Of a stretch of DNA of 42,957 bases, positions 15,544-24,567 are shown one piece after another. The first letter of the stretch is position 1. Each line of letters starts with the position of its first letter. The notes beneath the pieces were generated by a model that was not told where the DNA came from, made no database searches, and saw only the letters and a list, made by a program, of their open reading frames with translations. The stretch comes from UBA8437 sp003445035. GTDB lineage: Bacteria; Planctomycetota; Planctomycetia; Planctomycetales; Planctomycetaceae. A program made the translations under genes and the position numbers. The stretch is from assembly GCA_937901285.1 (NCBI GenBank), contig CALCHI010000039.1, positions 1 through 42,957 on the forward strand, written 5' to 3'.

Positions 15544-18048
15544 TCACCTGTTGAACAGGAACGCGGGACTGTTGATCAGCGCCCACATCAGGTCCTGGGC
15601 CGCCTCGCTGCGATTGCCCACCTCGGCCAGGAACGCCACACCCTGTTTCAACTCGGCCTCGGTCGGCGGACGGCAGATCACCGCCAGGTAAACATCGACG
15701 ACGATCGTCCTGTCGTCGGCCTTGGCGGCAATCAACTTCGCCACTCGACCTTCCGGATGAATGATCGCATCGGAGACGGTCGGCCCGTTGATCATGTTGA
15801 GCGTCTGGCTGAGACTGACATCGCTGCTGCGTTCGCATTCGCAGGGACTTTCACGAGGCGGCCGGCCGAACATGTCAAGAAACCCGATTTTGACCTTCGG
15901 GTCGGGAATCTGGCTGGCCCGAAACCCGACCGGCACACCCGGAATCCGGCACGGGGCACCGGTCGCCACGTGCAGGGCATCGAACAGTTGTTCGGCGGTC
16001 AGTCGCCGCGGTGAGGCATGCGAGAAATTCAGCGAATCGTCGTCGTTCCACTTGTTCGGCCGAAACGACCGCTGGTAGGTCACACTGCGTGCCATTTCCC
16101 GAACGAGCCGCTTCAGGTCGAACCCGTTGGCGATGAACCGGCGAGACAACTCGTCAAGCAGCGGTGGGTTGGACGGCGGGTTGCTGGCCCGGATGTCGTC
16201 GACCGGGTCAATGATGCCGCGTCCGTGGAGGTAGCTCCAGTAACGGTTGACGATGCTCTTGGCGAAATAGGGATTCTTCGGCGACGTCAACCAGTCGGCC
16301 AGGCGAACCCTCAGGTCGGGGTTCTTCTTGTCGAGATCGCTCGAAAACGGAAACGCTGCGGGAATGGTCTCGCCGGTGCTGGGGTGCTTGATGTCGGTCG
16401 GGGTGGTGAGCGAGTAGATGATCTCTTCACCCTTGACCGGTCCCGCCTTGCGGCCGACTCCGGCAAAGTACGCTGACAATTCGTAATACTGTCGCTGCGT
16501 CCACCGTTCGAACGGGTGGTCATGACACTGGTTGCACTGGAAACGGGTCCCGATGAAGACCTGTGTCATGTTCTCCATCACCACCTTCGGTTCCCGGGAG
16601 ATGCGGTAGTAGTTCGCCGCGGGATTCTCGAAGGTGCTTCCGTTGGCCGTCATCAGCTGGTAGACGAACTTGTCGAAAGCCATGTTGGTGGCAATCGCCC
16701 GACGGATCCAATTGCGGAAGGCCCACGATCCCTTCTCGGTGATGAACTTGCTGTTGGAGAGCAGCAGGTCCGACCACTTCAGCGTCCAGTGCTCGATGAA
16801 CTCCGGGCTGCCGATCAACTGATCGATCTTCGCGTTCCGTTTCTCGTTCGTCGGCCGCTTGTCAGCCAGGAACAACTTGACCTGCTCGCCGGTCGGCGGC
16901 AGGCCGGTGAGATCGATCGAGGCCCGCCTCAGAAACTCGGCATCGCTGCAGGTGCCCGAGGGCAGGATCTTCATTCGCTGCAGCTTGGCGTTGACCAGCT
17001 TGTCGATGTAGTTGCGTTCCGGACCCGCCTGCCAGGCAAAGCCCTCGCGGTCACCGATGATCGCAACCGGGGCAGCCGCGTAGAGACCCTCGTAGCGGAC
17101 CAGCGCCGCCGCTTCGCCGCGCCGCACGGCGTCGATGCGACCGGTCTTGTTGACCGTGGCCACCTCGAAGTCACTCGTCTCGAACACCGCATCGCGGGTC
17201 ACGTCACGGCTTGTGCCATCGGAGAAATGGGCCATGACGATCAACTGCTGCTGGCTGTCGGTGGTCTCCAGCAGCGGCTTCTTCGGAAAGACTTCGATCC
17301 GGGATACCCGCTTGGCCGAATCGAAACGGCAGCCCTCGGCGATCCACTGCTTCAACACCAAGTAGGTTCGGGATTTCTCGTCGAACAGGAATCCGCCTTC
17401 GTGGGGAACGCCCTGGGTCGGCTTCAAGAGCATCAGGCTCTGCTCGGGACGCGACCGATTGAACCGGCGGCCCGACAGATCATCGACCAGTGCGCGGTAG
17501 TCGTACAGCGGGTCGTATCCCCGCAGTGACAGCTTGAAGCCCCGCTTGCCCTTCTGTGCACCGTGGCAGGTGCCGGCGTTGCAGCCGATCTTGCTGATCG
17601 CCGGGATCACATCGCGGATGAAACTGACCGGATGATTGGTCACGTTCTTGATCTCGACCGGTACGTCGACCGACTTCGCTCCGACCGTGACCTTGACCGT
17701 GGTCTTGCCCGCCTTCTTCGGCACGATGAACCCGTCGCGATCGATCGCAACATGGTCACTGCCCGCGGCGAGCTTGATGAAAGCACTGAGATCGAACGCC
17801 CGCCCGTCGGCGGCGGTGCCGCTGACAATCAGTCGTCGGCTGTCGCGGTTGCCCGAAAGTTCCAGGCGGGACGGGTAGACGGTCAGCTTCTCGACGACCG
17901 GAACAGCGGCCGTCTTGCCGGCAGCGGGCTTGGCCTTCTCGGCCGACAACGACGGAGAAGCCAACACGGCCAGGGCCAACACGGCCGGGAAGTGACGGGG
18001 GATCGATCGGAAAAGTCCGGAGACTGTCGACATGTTTCGTCTCACCAT
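15544..18048 (-). CDS. DUF1549/DUF1553 protein with Ig-like domains and cytochrome-like motifs
   Basis: Planctomycete-specific exported protein, 834 residues. Order: signal peptide (about 14-36), Big2-like Ig domain (about 52-135), a segment with KIGCNAGTCHGAQKGKRG (C156, C161, H162; a CX4CH spacing), a second Ig-like domain (about 250-335), DUF1549 (about 350-560) with a classical heme motif FQCNQCHDHPFERW (about 500) and DUF1553 (about 600-815). It ends at SPAFLFNR, typical for the family. Such proteins are thought to act in the periplasm with cytochromes or exported DUF1501 partners, possibly in polymer degradation, but their reaction is unknown. Two in-frame ATGs (18048 and 18033) are possible; the second has GGTGAG upstream. 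The cytochrome c-WD40 gene lies 87 bases upstream and the reductase 9 bases downstream. Confidence 0.9.
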   Translation of the reverse strand: MVRRNMSTVSGLFRSIPRHFPAVLALAVLASPSLSAEKAKPAAGKTAAVPVVEKLTVYPSRLELSGNRDSRRLIVSGTAADGRAFDLSAFIKLAAGSDHVAIDRDGFIVPKKAGKTTVKVTVGAKSVDVPVEIKNVTNHPVSFIRDVIPAISKIGCNAGTCHGAQKGKRGFKLSLRGYDPLYDYRALVDDLSGRRFNRSRPEQSLMLLKPTQGVPHEGGFLFDEKSRTYLVLKQWIAEGCRFDSAKRVSRIEVFPKKPLLETTDSQQQLIVMAHFSDGTSRDVTRDAVFETSDFEVATVNKTGRIDAVRRGEAAALVRYEGLYAAAPVAIIGDREGFAWQAGPERNYIDKLVNAKLQRMKILPSGTCSDAEFLRRASIDLTGLPPTGEQVKLFLADKRPTNEKRNAKIDQLIGSPEFIEHWTLKWSDLLLSNSKFITEKGSWAFRNWIRRAIATNMAFDKFVYQLMTANGSTFENPAANYYRISREPKVVMENMTQVFIGTRFQCNQCHDHPFERWTQRQYYELSAYFAGVGRKAGPVKGEEIIYSLTTPTDIKHPSTGETIPAAFPFSSDLDKKNPDLRVRLADWLTSPKNPYFAKSIVNRYWSYLHGRGIIDPVDDIRASNPPSNPPLLDELSRRFIANGFDLKRLVREMARSVTYQRSFRPNKWNDDDSLNFSHASPRRLTAEQLFDALHVATGAPCRIPGVPVGFRASQIPDPKVKIGFLDMFGRPPRESPCECERSSDVSLSQTLNMINGPTVSDAIIHPEGRVAKLIAAKADDRTIVVDVYLAVICRPPTEAELKQGVAFLAEVGNRSEAAQDLMWALINSPAFLFNR

Positions 18049-18135
18049 TTTCGTGTCGTGGGTCCCGGTGCTCGACGAGCCGCGGGGCCGTAAGTAATGT
18101 CTGTTTTCGAGAAGTCGTGTGGGATGCGGAGCGGG

Positions 18136-19635
18136 CTATCTTGTCGCGGCGACGGTCGGCGTCACCTTGACCGGGACGAACGTCTTGACCTGTTTCCCGG
18201 TCTTGACGTCATAGAGTCGGATCTTGCCGTCGAATCCGCCCAGGGCGATCTGCTGGCCATCGGGCCGGTAGGCCACGGCGAAAACCGGTGAATCGATGCC
18301 GGGCAGCTCGTGCACCAGCCTCGACTTGGCCGATCGGGCGGCGATCTGTTTGCGGACTTCACCCAGACCGCCCTTGTTGTTGATGTTCGGCGTGTCGTAG
18401 TCACCAACGGTGTAGACCCGGGCCGCCCCGCTGATGCCCGTGCTCGATACGGCCACGAACTGCTTGCCATCGGGGCTGAACTGCAGGTCAAAAATGCGTC
18501 CGGGCATCGGCTTGAAACTGCGGATGTGATTGAAATCGTCACCGATGATCCGCTTGCGTGTGCGGAAGATCTTGTAGAGCTTGGGGGTGCCGTCGGAGCC
18601 GCCGGTCAGCACCTGCTCCTGTCCGGGACGCAGCTGGACAGCCATCAGTCCACCCTTCAGGGCCCCGGGGGTGATGCTGGTCACGTTGTCAACGAACTGT
18701 CCGCTTTCGACGATCGAGAGCTTCATCGCGCGGTCACGACTGATCGAGACCACGTGCGTGCCCTTGACGGAGAACGTGGCGGCAAAGGACCAGTCGGAGT
18801 GGGCGTCCATTCGCATCACCTGTTTGCCGTCGGCAACGTTGAGCACCCGCACACCGTTGTCGGCCCCTCCGAAAGCGAACTTCTTGCTGTCCGCCGAGAA
18901 GCTGGCGCCAAAGAGCGTGTCGTAGCTGACGGTGATCGAGCGAACCAGTTTCCTGGTGGCCGCATCCCAGAACTGCACTTCGCCGAACAGTGCCGGCGTT
19001 CCGCCGGTGGCAGCGATCAGCTTGCCGTCGGGTGAGACCGCCACAGATTCGATACGCTGCGAGCGGCCGACCAGCCGACCGACCGAAGCACTGCCATCGG
19101 CGGCGTGCAGCAGGATCTCACGGTAACCACTGATCACCAGCGTCTTGCTGTCAGGCGTGTAGGCCAACGCGGTGATGACCGGTGGCAACGCGTACTTGGG
19201 CGGATTCTCGGCGCTGATGTTGTCCTTGACCGCCGGCGGGGTGTCGTCCTTGCCTCCCTGGGCGATCCACCTCGAAATCACGTCAATCTGTCGCGGATCA
19301 AGCGGATCAGCTCCCAGGGGCATCGCCGGGTCATCACCGGAGATGTAATCCAGGATCAGGCTCTCGGTCGGATTGCCTGGTGCGAAAGTCGCGCCGTTCT
19401 CGCCACCCTTCTTGAAATCGGCATAACTGGTCAACAACAACTTCCCGCTCTTCTTGGCGGGGAAGTGGCATCCCGAACAGTGCCGCTGGAGAATCGGCCG
19501 CACCTGGCGATAGAAACTGACCGGCTTCGAATCGCCCTCGGCCGTCTTGTCGCCGGCGTCCTGTGCCCACCCATTCAGCGGACATAGCACAACGGCGGCC
19601 AGCAACACGGCGACTTTCCACGTGACAGGTCGCAT
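18136..19635 (-). CDS. planctomycete-type cytochrome c fused to WD40 repeats
   Basis: A 499-residue exported protein: signal peptide (about 1-24, ending NGWAQ), a cytochrome c domain of the planctomycete PSCyt1 type (about 38-125) with heme motif CSGCH (C53-H57) and a probable axial Met in DPAMPLG (M105), then WD40/YVTN-like repeats forming a propeller to the C-terminus, with blades such as VAVSPDGKLIAATGG, LQFSPDGKQFVAVSS and VAYRPDGQQIALGGFDG. The family is taken to be a periplasmic electron carrier or redox-linked scaffold. GAGGTG lies about eight bases before the ATG. It precedes the DUF1549/DUF1553 gene by 87 bases on the same strand, an arrangement repeated widely in planctomycetes; the two probably work together. 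Confidence 0.92.
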   Translation of the reverse strand: MRPVTWKVAVLLAAVVLCPLNGWAQDAGDKTAEGDSKPVSFYRQVRPILQRHCSGCHFPAKKSGKLLLTSYADFKKGGENGATFAPGNPTESLILDYISGDDPAMPLGADPLDPRQIDVISRWIAQGGKDDTPPAVKDNISAENPPKYALPPVITALAYTPDSKTLVISGYREILLHAADGSASVGRLVGRSQRIESVAVSPDGKLIAATGGTPALFGEVQFWDAATRKLVRSITVSYDTLFGASFSADSKKFAFGGADNGVRVLNVADGKQVMRMDAHSDWSFAATFSVKGTHVVSISRDRAMKLSIVESGQFVDNVTSITPGALKGGLMAVQLRPGQEQVLTGGSDGTPKLYKIFRTRKRIIGDDFNHIRSFKPMPGRIFDLQFSPDGKQFVAVSSTGISGAARVYTVGDYDTPNINNKGGLGEVRKQIAARSAKSRLVHELPGIDSPVFAVAYRPDGQQIALGGFDGKIRLYDVKTGKQVKTFVPVKVTPTVAATR

Positions 19636-19791
19636 CGGCGCACACCTCGAGTCCAGAATTCGACGTCCGAATTCAGTCGTCCGGACGAGCAGTCCAGTCT
19701 AGTCCCGCAATGGCCGGCTCGCCACCCCGGTCTTCGGACTGCGAAATCGGACCTTTTCGCCACGGGAAAACGGAGATCACCCTCTCGGGAC

Positions 19792-20754
19792 TCAACCGTC
19801 GGCAGGCCGTTTTCGCTCCCAGCCTGGAGCCGTTTCTGGCGGCAATTCCGGCGTTTCGACCAGTTTCCCGTACAAATCCGGTCGCCTCGCCCGCAGGTAC
19901 CTCTGACCACTTGAAACACCGATCTTTTCGTCGGTGCACAGCGCCACGCAGATGTCATCTCCCAGCCGTCGGCACTCGGCAATCACCTCGCCAAACGGAT
20001 CAAGCACCATCGCGTTGCCGTTGCGGACCTCGCCACCATCCATCCCGATCGGGTTGGTGAAGACCGCGTAGACGCCGTTGTCGTAAGCCCGTGCCGGCAG
20101 CCACCTCATCAACCAGCCCCGGCCCTTGGGGCCGTCGAGTTCCTGTCGCAGGCTGACGGGGTCGTTGTCACGATTGGCCCACAGGTCGGGATCGACCAGC
20201 CCGCGGCCCGGCATCACCGACGGCAGGCAACCGGTCACGTGGGGCATGAAAATGATCTCGGCCCCCATCAGGGCTGTGATCCGGACGTTCTCGACCAGGT
20301 TGTTGTCGTAGCAGATCAGGATCCCCACCCGGCAACCCAGCAGGTCAAAAACACAGTACTCGCTGCCGCTGGAAAGGTGGGGGTTGAGGAACGCGTGGAG
20401 CTTCCGGAAACGGGCAGCGGGGCCGTCGGGGGTCATGCAGAGGTAGGTGTTGTAGATGCTGTCGCCGTCGCATTCGACCAGCCCGGCCAACACCGGCACA
20501 CCATGGCGGGCCGAGATGCCTGCCAGGGTTCGGCAACTGGGTCCGTCGGGAACCGGCTCGGCCACCTCCAACAACTCGTCCCGCGTCGCCGCCTGCAGGT
20601 AACTGTAGGCGGTGATGGCCCCCTCGTGAAAACTGACAACCTCGGCCCCGGCTTCGACCGCGAGACCCGTCAGGTGGTCGATTCGGTCAAGGTTGAAAGC
20701 CTTGTCACCGTCGCGATGTTCGAACTGCGCAGCGGCAATCCGGATGTCACGCAT
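19792..20754 (-). CDS. carbon-nitrogen hydrolase (nitrilase superfamily)
   Basis: Cytoplasmic amidohydrolase of 320 residues with a complete Glu-Lys-Cys triad: E44 in VSFHEGAITAYSY, K118 in FRKLHAFLNPH and C148 in VGILICYDNNLVEN. These enzymes hydrolyse or condense non-peptide C-N bonds (amides, carbamoyl compounds, nitriles). The segment GCRVGILICYDNNLVENVRITALMG-like around the nucleophile resembles the N-carbamoyl or aliphatic amidase branches, yet no substrate can be assigned. The ferredoxin gene ends 15 bases upstream of its ATG, so the two are probably co-transcribed. A 156-base gap without clear signals separates it from the cytochrome c-WD40 gene downstream. Confidence 0.9.
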   Translation of the reverse strand: MRDIRIAAAQFEHRDGDKAFNLDRIDHLTGLAVEAGAEVVSFHEGAITAYSYLQAATRDELLEVAEPVPDGPSCRTLAGISARHGVPVLAGLVECDGDSIYNTYLCMTPDGPAARFRKLHAFLNPHLSSGSEYCVFDLLGCRVGILICYDNNLVENVRITALMGAEIIFMPHVTGCLPSVMPGRGLVDPDLWANRDNDPVSLRQELDGPKGRGWLMRWLPARAYDNGVYAVFTNPIGMDGGEVRNGNAMVLDPFGEVIAECRRLGDDICVALCTDEKIGVSSGQRYLRARRPDLYGKLVETPELPPETAPGWERKRPADG

Positions 20755-20769
20755 GGCCGCCCACCCCGG

Positions 20770-21144
20770 CTAGCTCCAGAATTTTTCGCCGTGCCAATTG
20801 AACTCCGGCTGTGTCTCAACCTCGATCTCACCATCCCCGTGCACCCTGGTCTGACAGCTCAACCGGAGCGTTTCGGGGTCACCGGAATCCAGCCGGGCAA
20901 AGAAGCTCAACGGGTTCAGAAACATGTTGAGCTTCTCCCACAACGACGGCTTGGCGCAATGAGCGTTGTTTTCCTTCTTGATCCTCACGCGACAACTGGT
21001 GCACATGCCCAGCCCCGGACAGTGCAGCACACGGTGCATCCACGGGTAGACCTCGATACCCTCCTGCAGGGCCACGTTGCGGATCTTCTGGCCCGACTCG
21101 ACTTCGACGGACTTCTTTTCCCGGGTGAACTTGATCGTCGGCAT
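20770..21144 (-). CDS. plant-type 2Fe-2S ferredoxin
   Basis: A 124-residue electron-transfer protein. The N-terminal strand (PTIKFTREKKSVEVESGQ) and the cluster loop HCPGLGMCTSCRV (CX5CX2C) with a fourth Cys in LRLSCQTRVHGDGEIEV mark a plant-type [2Fe-2S] ferredoxin. Between the third and fourth cysteines sits an insertion of about 40 residues containing LWEKLNMFLNPLSFFARL, longer than in small plant-type ferredoxins, and another Cys (NAHCAKPS). The insertion could be a docking or membrane-contact helix. ATG 21144 is chosen because the ferredoxin fold starts there; an open frame further upstream encodes nothing recognisable. It is divergent from pepA and 15 bases upstream of the nitrilase-family gene, so it may feed electrons to a partner elsewhere. 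Confidence 0.88.
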   Translation of the reverse strand: MPTIKFTREKKSVEVESGQKIRNVALQEGIEVYPWMHRVLHCPGLGMCTSCRVRIKKENNAHCAKPSLWEKLNMFLNPLSFFARLDSGDPETLRLSCQTRVHGDGEIEVETQPEFNWHGEKFWS

Positions 21145-21314
21145 CGTGGCGTCTCGAGTGCACGTCTGGAGAAACAGAGTTCTCACGATGATATGACTCG
21201 CGGTGACGCATTTCCAGCGGGGAAGCCGGGTTGCAATTCGGCACGGCTTGCGGCTTCCAACCGCTTCCAGTCCAATTGCGGCGGTAAATCCCTCGACCCC
21301 AAGAAGACCTCGAA

Positions 21315-22802
21315 ATGGACATCTCCTCGACAAGCGGCCCGCTGACGACAATCGAAGCCGACTGGCTGATCGTCGGTTACAGCACAACCGATTCTTCCGG
21401 CGAACTCGACTCGCCCCTGTCCGATCTTGACGAGGCCCTCGGCGGGGCCATCTCCCGACTGGTCGCCTCCGGCGACCTCACCGGCAAGCTCTCCGGATCT
21501 CACCTCCTGGCGGACGTGCCGGGGCTCGCCGCGGGGCGGTTGTTGCTGGTTGGCCTGGGTGCGGCCGAGCAACTCACGTCGCGAAAACTCGAAAAGGCCC
21601 TCGTCTCGGCCGCCCGCCGCGTCTCGAAGTCATCCGAGGTCAGCGCGGCCATCGCCCTGCCGCAGTTCGGCAGCGAAGCGATCAGTGACACCGAGGCAGC
21701 GAGCCTGGCAGCTGTCGCCCTGCAGGTCGGCTGCGTCGGACAGGGGTTGTACCGGGCCGAACCGGGCCGGCACGCATTTTCGACGGCCACGGTGGTCAGC
21801 GATGTCGAGGGTTCCGCCGAAGCGGTGGCTCGTGGCAGCGTGCTGGGACAGGCGATGAACCTGACCCGGGAACTGGTCAACCGGGGGGCGATGGAGGTCT
21901 ACCCCGAGACGTTCGCCGACCGGGCGGCGGCGGCGGCGACCGAATGCGGACTCGAATGCGAAGTGCTCGACGAAAACCGGCTGCGAGAAGAGCGGATGGG
22001 TTCGCTGCTGGCCGTGGCCCAGGGCAGCGTGAGACCGCCTCGGGTGGTGGTGCTCAAGCACAACGGCGGCGGCGAGGGAGCCCCGGCCCTGGCGATCGTC
22101 GGCAAGGGCGTGACCTTCGACTCGGGAGGGCTGTCCCTGAAGAGCAACGAGGGGATGAAGACGATGAAATGCGACATGGCCGGCGCAGCAACCATGCTGG
22201 GCGCCATGACGGCCATCGCGAAACTCGGGCTGCCAGTCAACGTGATCGGACTGGCCGGCCTGGTCGAGAACATGCCCGACGGCAACTCGTTCAAGCTCGG
22301 CGACGTGCTGACCGCCAGAAACGGAACGACGATCGAGGTGCTCAACACCGACGCCGAGGGACGGCTGGTCCTGGCCGACGTCCTGGCCTACGCGGTCGAC
22401 CTGGGAGCCGAACGCCTGATCGACCTGGCCACCCTGACGGGAGCCTGCGTGGTGGCACTGGGTGAGGAGGTGACCGGGACGTTTTCCAACTGTGACGATT
22501 GGAGCCAGGCGGTGGGATCGGCAGCCAAGCGAGCCGGGGAACTCGCCTGGCCGATGCCGATGAATGACCTGTTCGGTGACTTGATCAAGAGCGACGTGGC
22601 CGACATCAAGAACGTCGGTCCCCGCTGGGGCGGAGCCATCACCGCGGCGAAATTCCTCGAGAAGTTCGTCGACTCGACACCCTGGGTCCACCTGGACATC
22701 GCCGGTCCGAGCTTCGCCTCGAGCAACAAGCCGCACCGCGAGGGTGGTGGAACCGGGTGCATGGTCCGCACGCTGGTGGCCGCTGCCGAGGGGTTGGCCT
22801 AA
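21315..22802 (+). CDS. pepA: leucyl aminopeptidase (M17)
   Basis: Cytosolic dizinc aminopeptidase, 495 residues, removing N-terminal residues from peptides. The two-metal site is intact: K264 and D269 in GKGVTFDSGGLSLK, D287 in MKCDMAGAA, D346 and E348 in the family signature NTDAEGRL, with catalytic R350. The N-terminal domain (about 1-160) is more variable, as usual. ENMPDGNSFKLGDV and LATLTGACVVALG are further family blocks. In some bacteria PepA also binds DNA at recombination sites; nothing here tests that. The gene has a 170-base upstream region shared with the divergent ferredoxin gene and converges on the DapA-family gene with a 4-base gap. Confidence 0.95.
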   Translation: MDISSTSGPLTTIEADWLIVGYSTTDSSGELDSPLSDLDEALGGAISRLVASGDLTGKLSGSHLLADVPGLAAGRLLLVGLGAAEQLTSRKLEKALVSAARRVSKSSEVSAAIALPQFGSEAISDTEAASLAAVALQVGCVGQGLYRAEPGRHAFSTATVVSDVEGSAEAVARGSVLGQAMNLTRELVNRGAMEVYPETFADRAAAAATECGLECEVLDENRLREERMGSLLAVAQGSVRPPRVVVLKHNGGGEGAPALAIVGKGVTFDSGGLSLKSNEGMKTMKCDMAGAATMLGAMTAIAKLGLPVNVIGLAGLVENMPDGNSFKLGDVLTARNGTTIEVLNTDAEGRLVLADVLAYAVDLGAERLIDLATLTGACVVALGEEVTGTFSNCDDWSQAVGSAAKRAGELAWPMPMNDLFGDLIKSDVADIKNVGPRWGGAITAAKFLEKFVDSTPWVHLDIAGPSFASSNKPHREGGGTGCMVRTLVAAAEGLA

Positions 22803-22806
22803 CGGC

Positions 22807-23727
22807 TCATCCCACGACCGCCATCAACCTCTCGTATCGCCGGTCGACCTCGGTGCGGGTTTCCTCATCGAGCACGAACCCGACCGGTCCCCGGATCACC
22901 TCGTTGGAGAAGACTCCCTTTCGAACCAGGATGTGCTTCTCGACGGCGATGAACGAATCGAGGCTCTCCTGCAGCATGACCAGTGCGGTGAGCGGCTCCG
23001 AGATGTCCGTGGCACGATCCCAGTCACCCGCCTCCAGGGAATTCCACAGAGCCACCAGCGGTTCGACCAGGTCGGCCCCGGGCATCGTGCCAACCACTCC
23101 CCGGCGGTAGCTGTCCAACAGCGCGATTCCCCCGCTGCCTTCAAAAACCCGGGCCCGCGCCCCGGTCGCCTCACGCAACGCCGTCAACCGCGGGCCGATC
23201 GGGTTCGCCTCGGGCTTGAACAGCACCCGGTCCGGACCCCACTGGTTCATCAACCCCGCCTGCAGTTCAATCGACATCGGACGACCGACGTAGCCGCTGG
23301 CGTCCTGCACGATCACCGGTAGCGAGATCGACTGCAGGATCCGCTCGTAATAGTTCCGCAACTGGTCCTCGTCGACACCGATCGAGACCGGGGGAATAGC
23401 CATCACCGCCGATGCCCCGGCCGACTCGGCCTGCTCGGCCAGTCCACAGGCTCCCCGTGTGCTCTCGGCACCTACGCTGACGACCACCGGCCCACGTCCG
23501 GCCGCCGCCTGGCAGGTGAAACCGGCCACCTCGTGGCGTTCGGCCTCGGTGAGTCTCAACACCTCGGTCACCATCGCCATCACCAGGCCGTCAGCGCCGG
23601 CAGCGAAGACGTGATCGATCTCGCGTCCCAGCGTGTCGAAATCGATCGACTCGTCCGCGCGGTAGGGCAGCTGGAAGACGATCTGCACACCACCGAGTGC
23701 ATCGCCGGCCGGGGACTCGGTGCTCAT
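22807..23727 (-). CDS. dihydrodipicolinate synthase-family aldolase, substrate unknown
   Basis: A 306-residue TIM-barrel class I aldolase/lyase. The Schiff-base Lys is in VLFKPEANPIGPRL (K171). Two active-site elements differ from true DapA: the TT-G-E motif reads AMVTEVLRLT (about 51-60), and the strand normally carrying the catalytic Tyr (LYNVPSRT) reads VIVQDASGYVG (about 138-148), so the proton-relay Tyr is absent at its usual place. It is therefore unlikely to make dihydrodipicolinate and more likely acts on another 2-oxo acid or sugar acid. The ABC ATPase gene ends 18 bases upstream on the same strand, so they may share a transcript, although no transporter permease accompanies them. 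Confidence 0.85.
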   Translation of the reverse strand: MSTESPAGDALGGVQIVFQLPYRADESIDFDTLGREIDHVFAAGADGLVMAMVTEVLRLTEAERHEVAGFTCQAAAGRGPVVVSVGAESTRGACGLAEQAESAGASAVMAIPPVSIGVDEDQLRNYYERILQSISLPVIVQDASGYVGRPMSIELQAGLMNQWGPDRVLFKPEANPIGPRLTALREATGARARVFEGSGGIALLDSYRRGVVGTMPGADLVEPLVALWNSLEAGDWDRATDISEPLTALVMLQESLDSFIAVEKHILVRKGVFSNEVIRGPVGFVLDEETRTEVDRRYERLMAVVG

Positions 23728-23745
23728 GGCCCGCCGTCCCCCGTC

Positions 23746-24567
23746 CTAGCTGCTCCAGTCATTGTCCGGTTCATCGTCGCGGTCCGGATTGTCGACCGAG
23801 TAGACATCCCCGCCGGATACCGAACTGGTCGGAGGCACGGGGACACCAGGCGATCCCGGAATCACCGTCTCGGCGGTGGGGATACCGTCAAAGACCTTCT
23901 GGCCATCGGTGAGGTGCAACTGCCGCTTGGCCAGGCTGGCCACCGACGTCTCGTGCGTGACCATCAGGATCGTCCGGCCCTCGTTGTTGAGATCGATCAG
24001 GACCTGCATGATTTCCGCTTCGGTCTCGGTGTCGAGATTACCGGTCGGCTCATCAGCAAGGATGATCTGGGGATCGTTGACCAGGGCCCGGGCAATCGCC
24101 ACGCGCTGCTGCTGACCACCGGACAACTGTGTGGGCCGGTGGTCGAGCCGGTCGGACAGGCCGACACGTTCGGCCAGTTCGGCGCACCAGTTCATCTCCG
24201 TAACGCCCACGCCCTTCCCGTCCCGCTGGTACTGCAACGGTACCGCGATGTTCTCCAGCACGGTGAACTGCGGGATCAGGTTGTAGGACTGGAAGATGAA
24301 CCCGATCATCTCGTTGCGAATAGCCGAGAGATCGTCATCGGAGAGAATCGAGGTGTCGGCTCCACCGAGGATGTACTGACCGTGAGTCGGCCGGTCGAGA
24401 GCACCAAGAATGTTCAACAGGGTGCTCTTGCCGCTTCCCGATGCCCCCATGATCGCAACGAAGTCGCCCTTGGGAAACTCGGCACTCACTCCTCGCAACG
24501 CCTTCACGATGACCGCGCCGAGGTCGTAGTACTTGTGGAGATCACGGATCTCAGCTGCCAACTCCAT
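23746..24567 (-). CDS. ABC transporter ATP-binding protein (MacB/LolD type) with acidic tail
   Basis: A 273-residue ATPase of the LolD/MacB/FtsE class, which usually pairs with FtsX-fold permeases. Walker A is GASGSGKST (about 41-49), Q-loop FIFQSYNLIP, signature LSGGQQQRVAIARAL, Walker B IILADEPTGNLD and the switch His in VTHE. After the ATPase core (about 230) there is an unusual C-terminal tail of about 40 residues, Pro/Ser-rich then strongly acidic (NPDRDDEPDNDWSS). No permease follows; the DapA-family gene does. It is divergent, across 404 bases, from a tripartite unit that has an FtsX-like permease and its own ATPase, so it could serve the same permease or a distant one. GGGAAG lies upstream of the ATG. 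Confidence 0.93.
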   Translation of the reverse strand: MELAAEIRDLHKYYDLGAVIVKALRGVSAEFPKGDFVAIMGASGSGKSTLLNILGALDRPTHGQYILGGADTSILSDDDLSAIRNEMIGFIFQSYNLIPQFTVLENIAVPLQYQRDGKGVGVTEMNWCAELAERVGLSDRLDHRPTQLSGGQQQRVAIARALVNDPQIILADEPTGNLDTETEAEIMQVLIDLNNEGRTILMVTHETSVASLAKRQLHLTDGQKVFDGIPTAETVIPGSPGVPVPPTSSVSGGDVYSVDNPDRDDEPDNDWSS

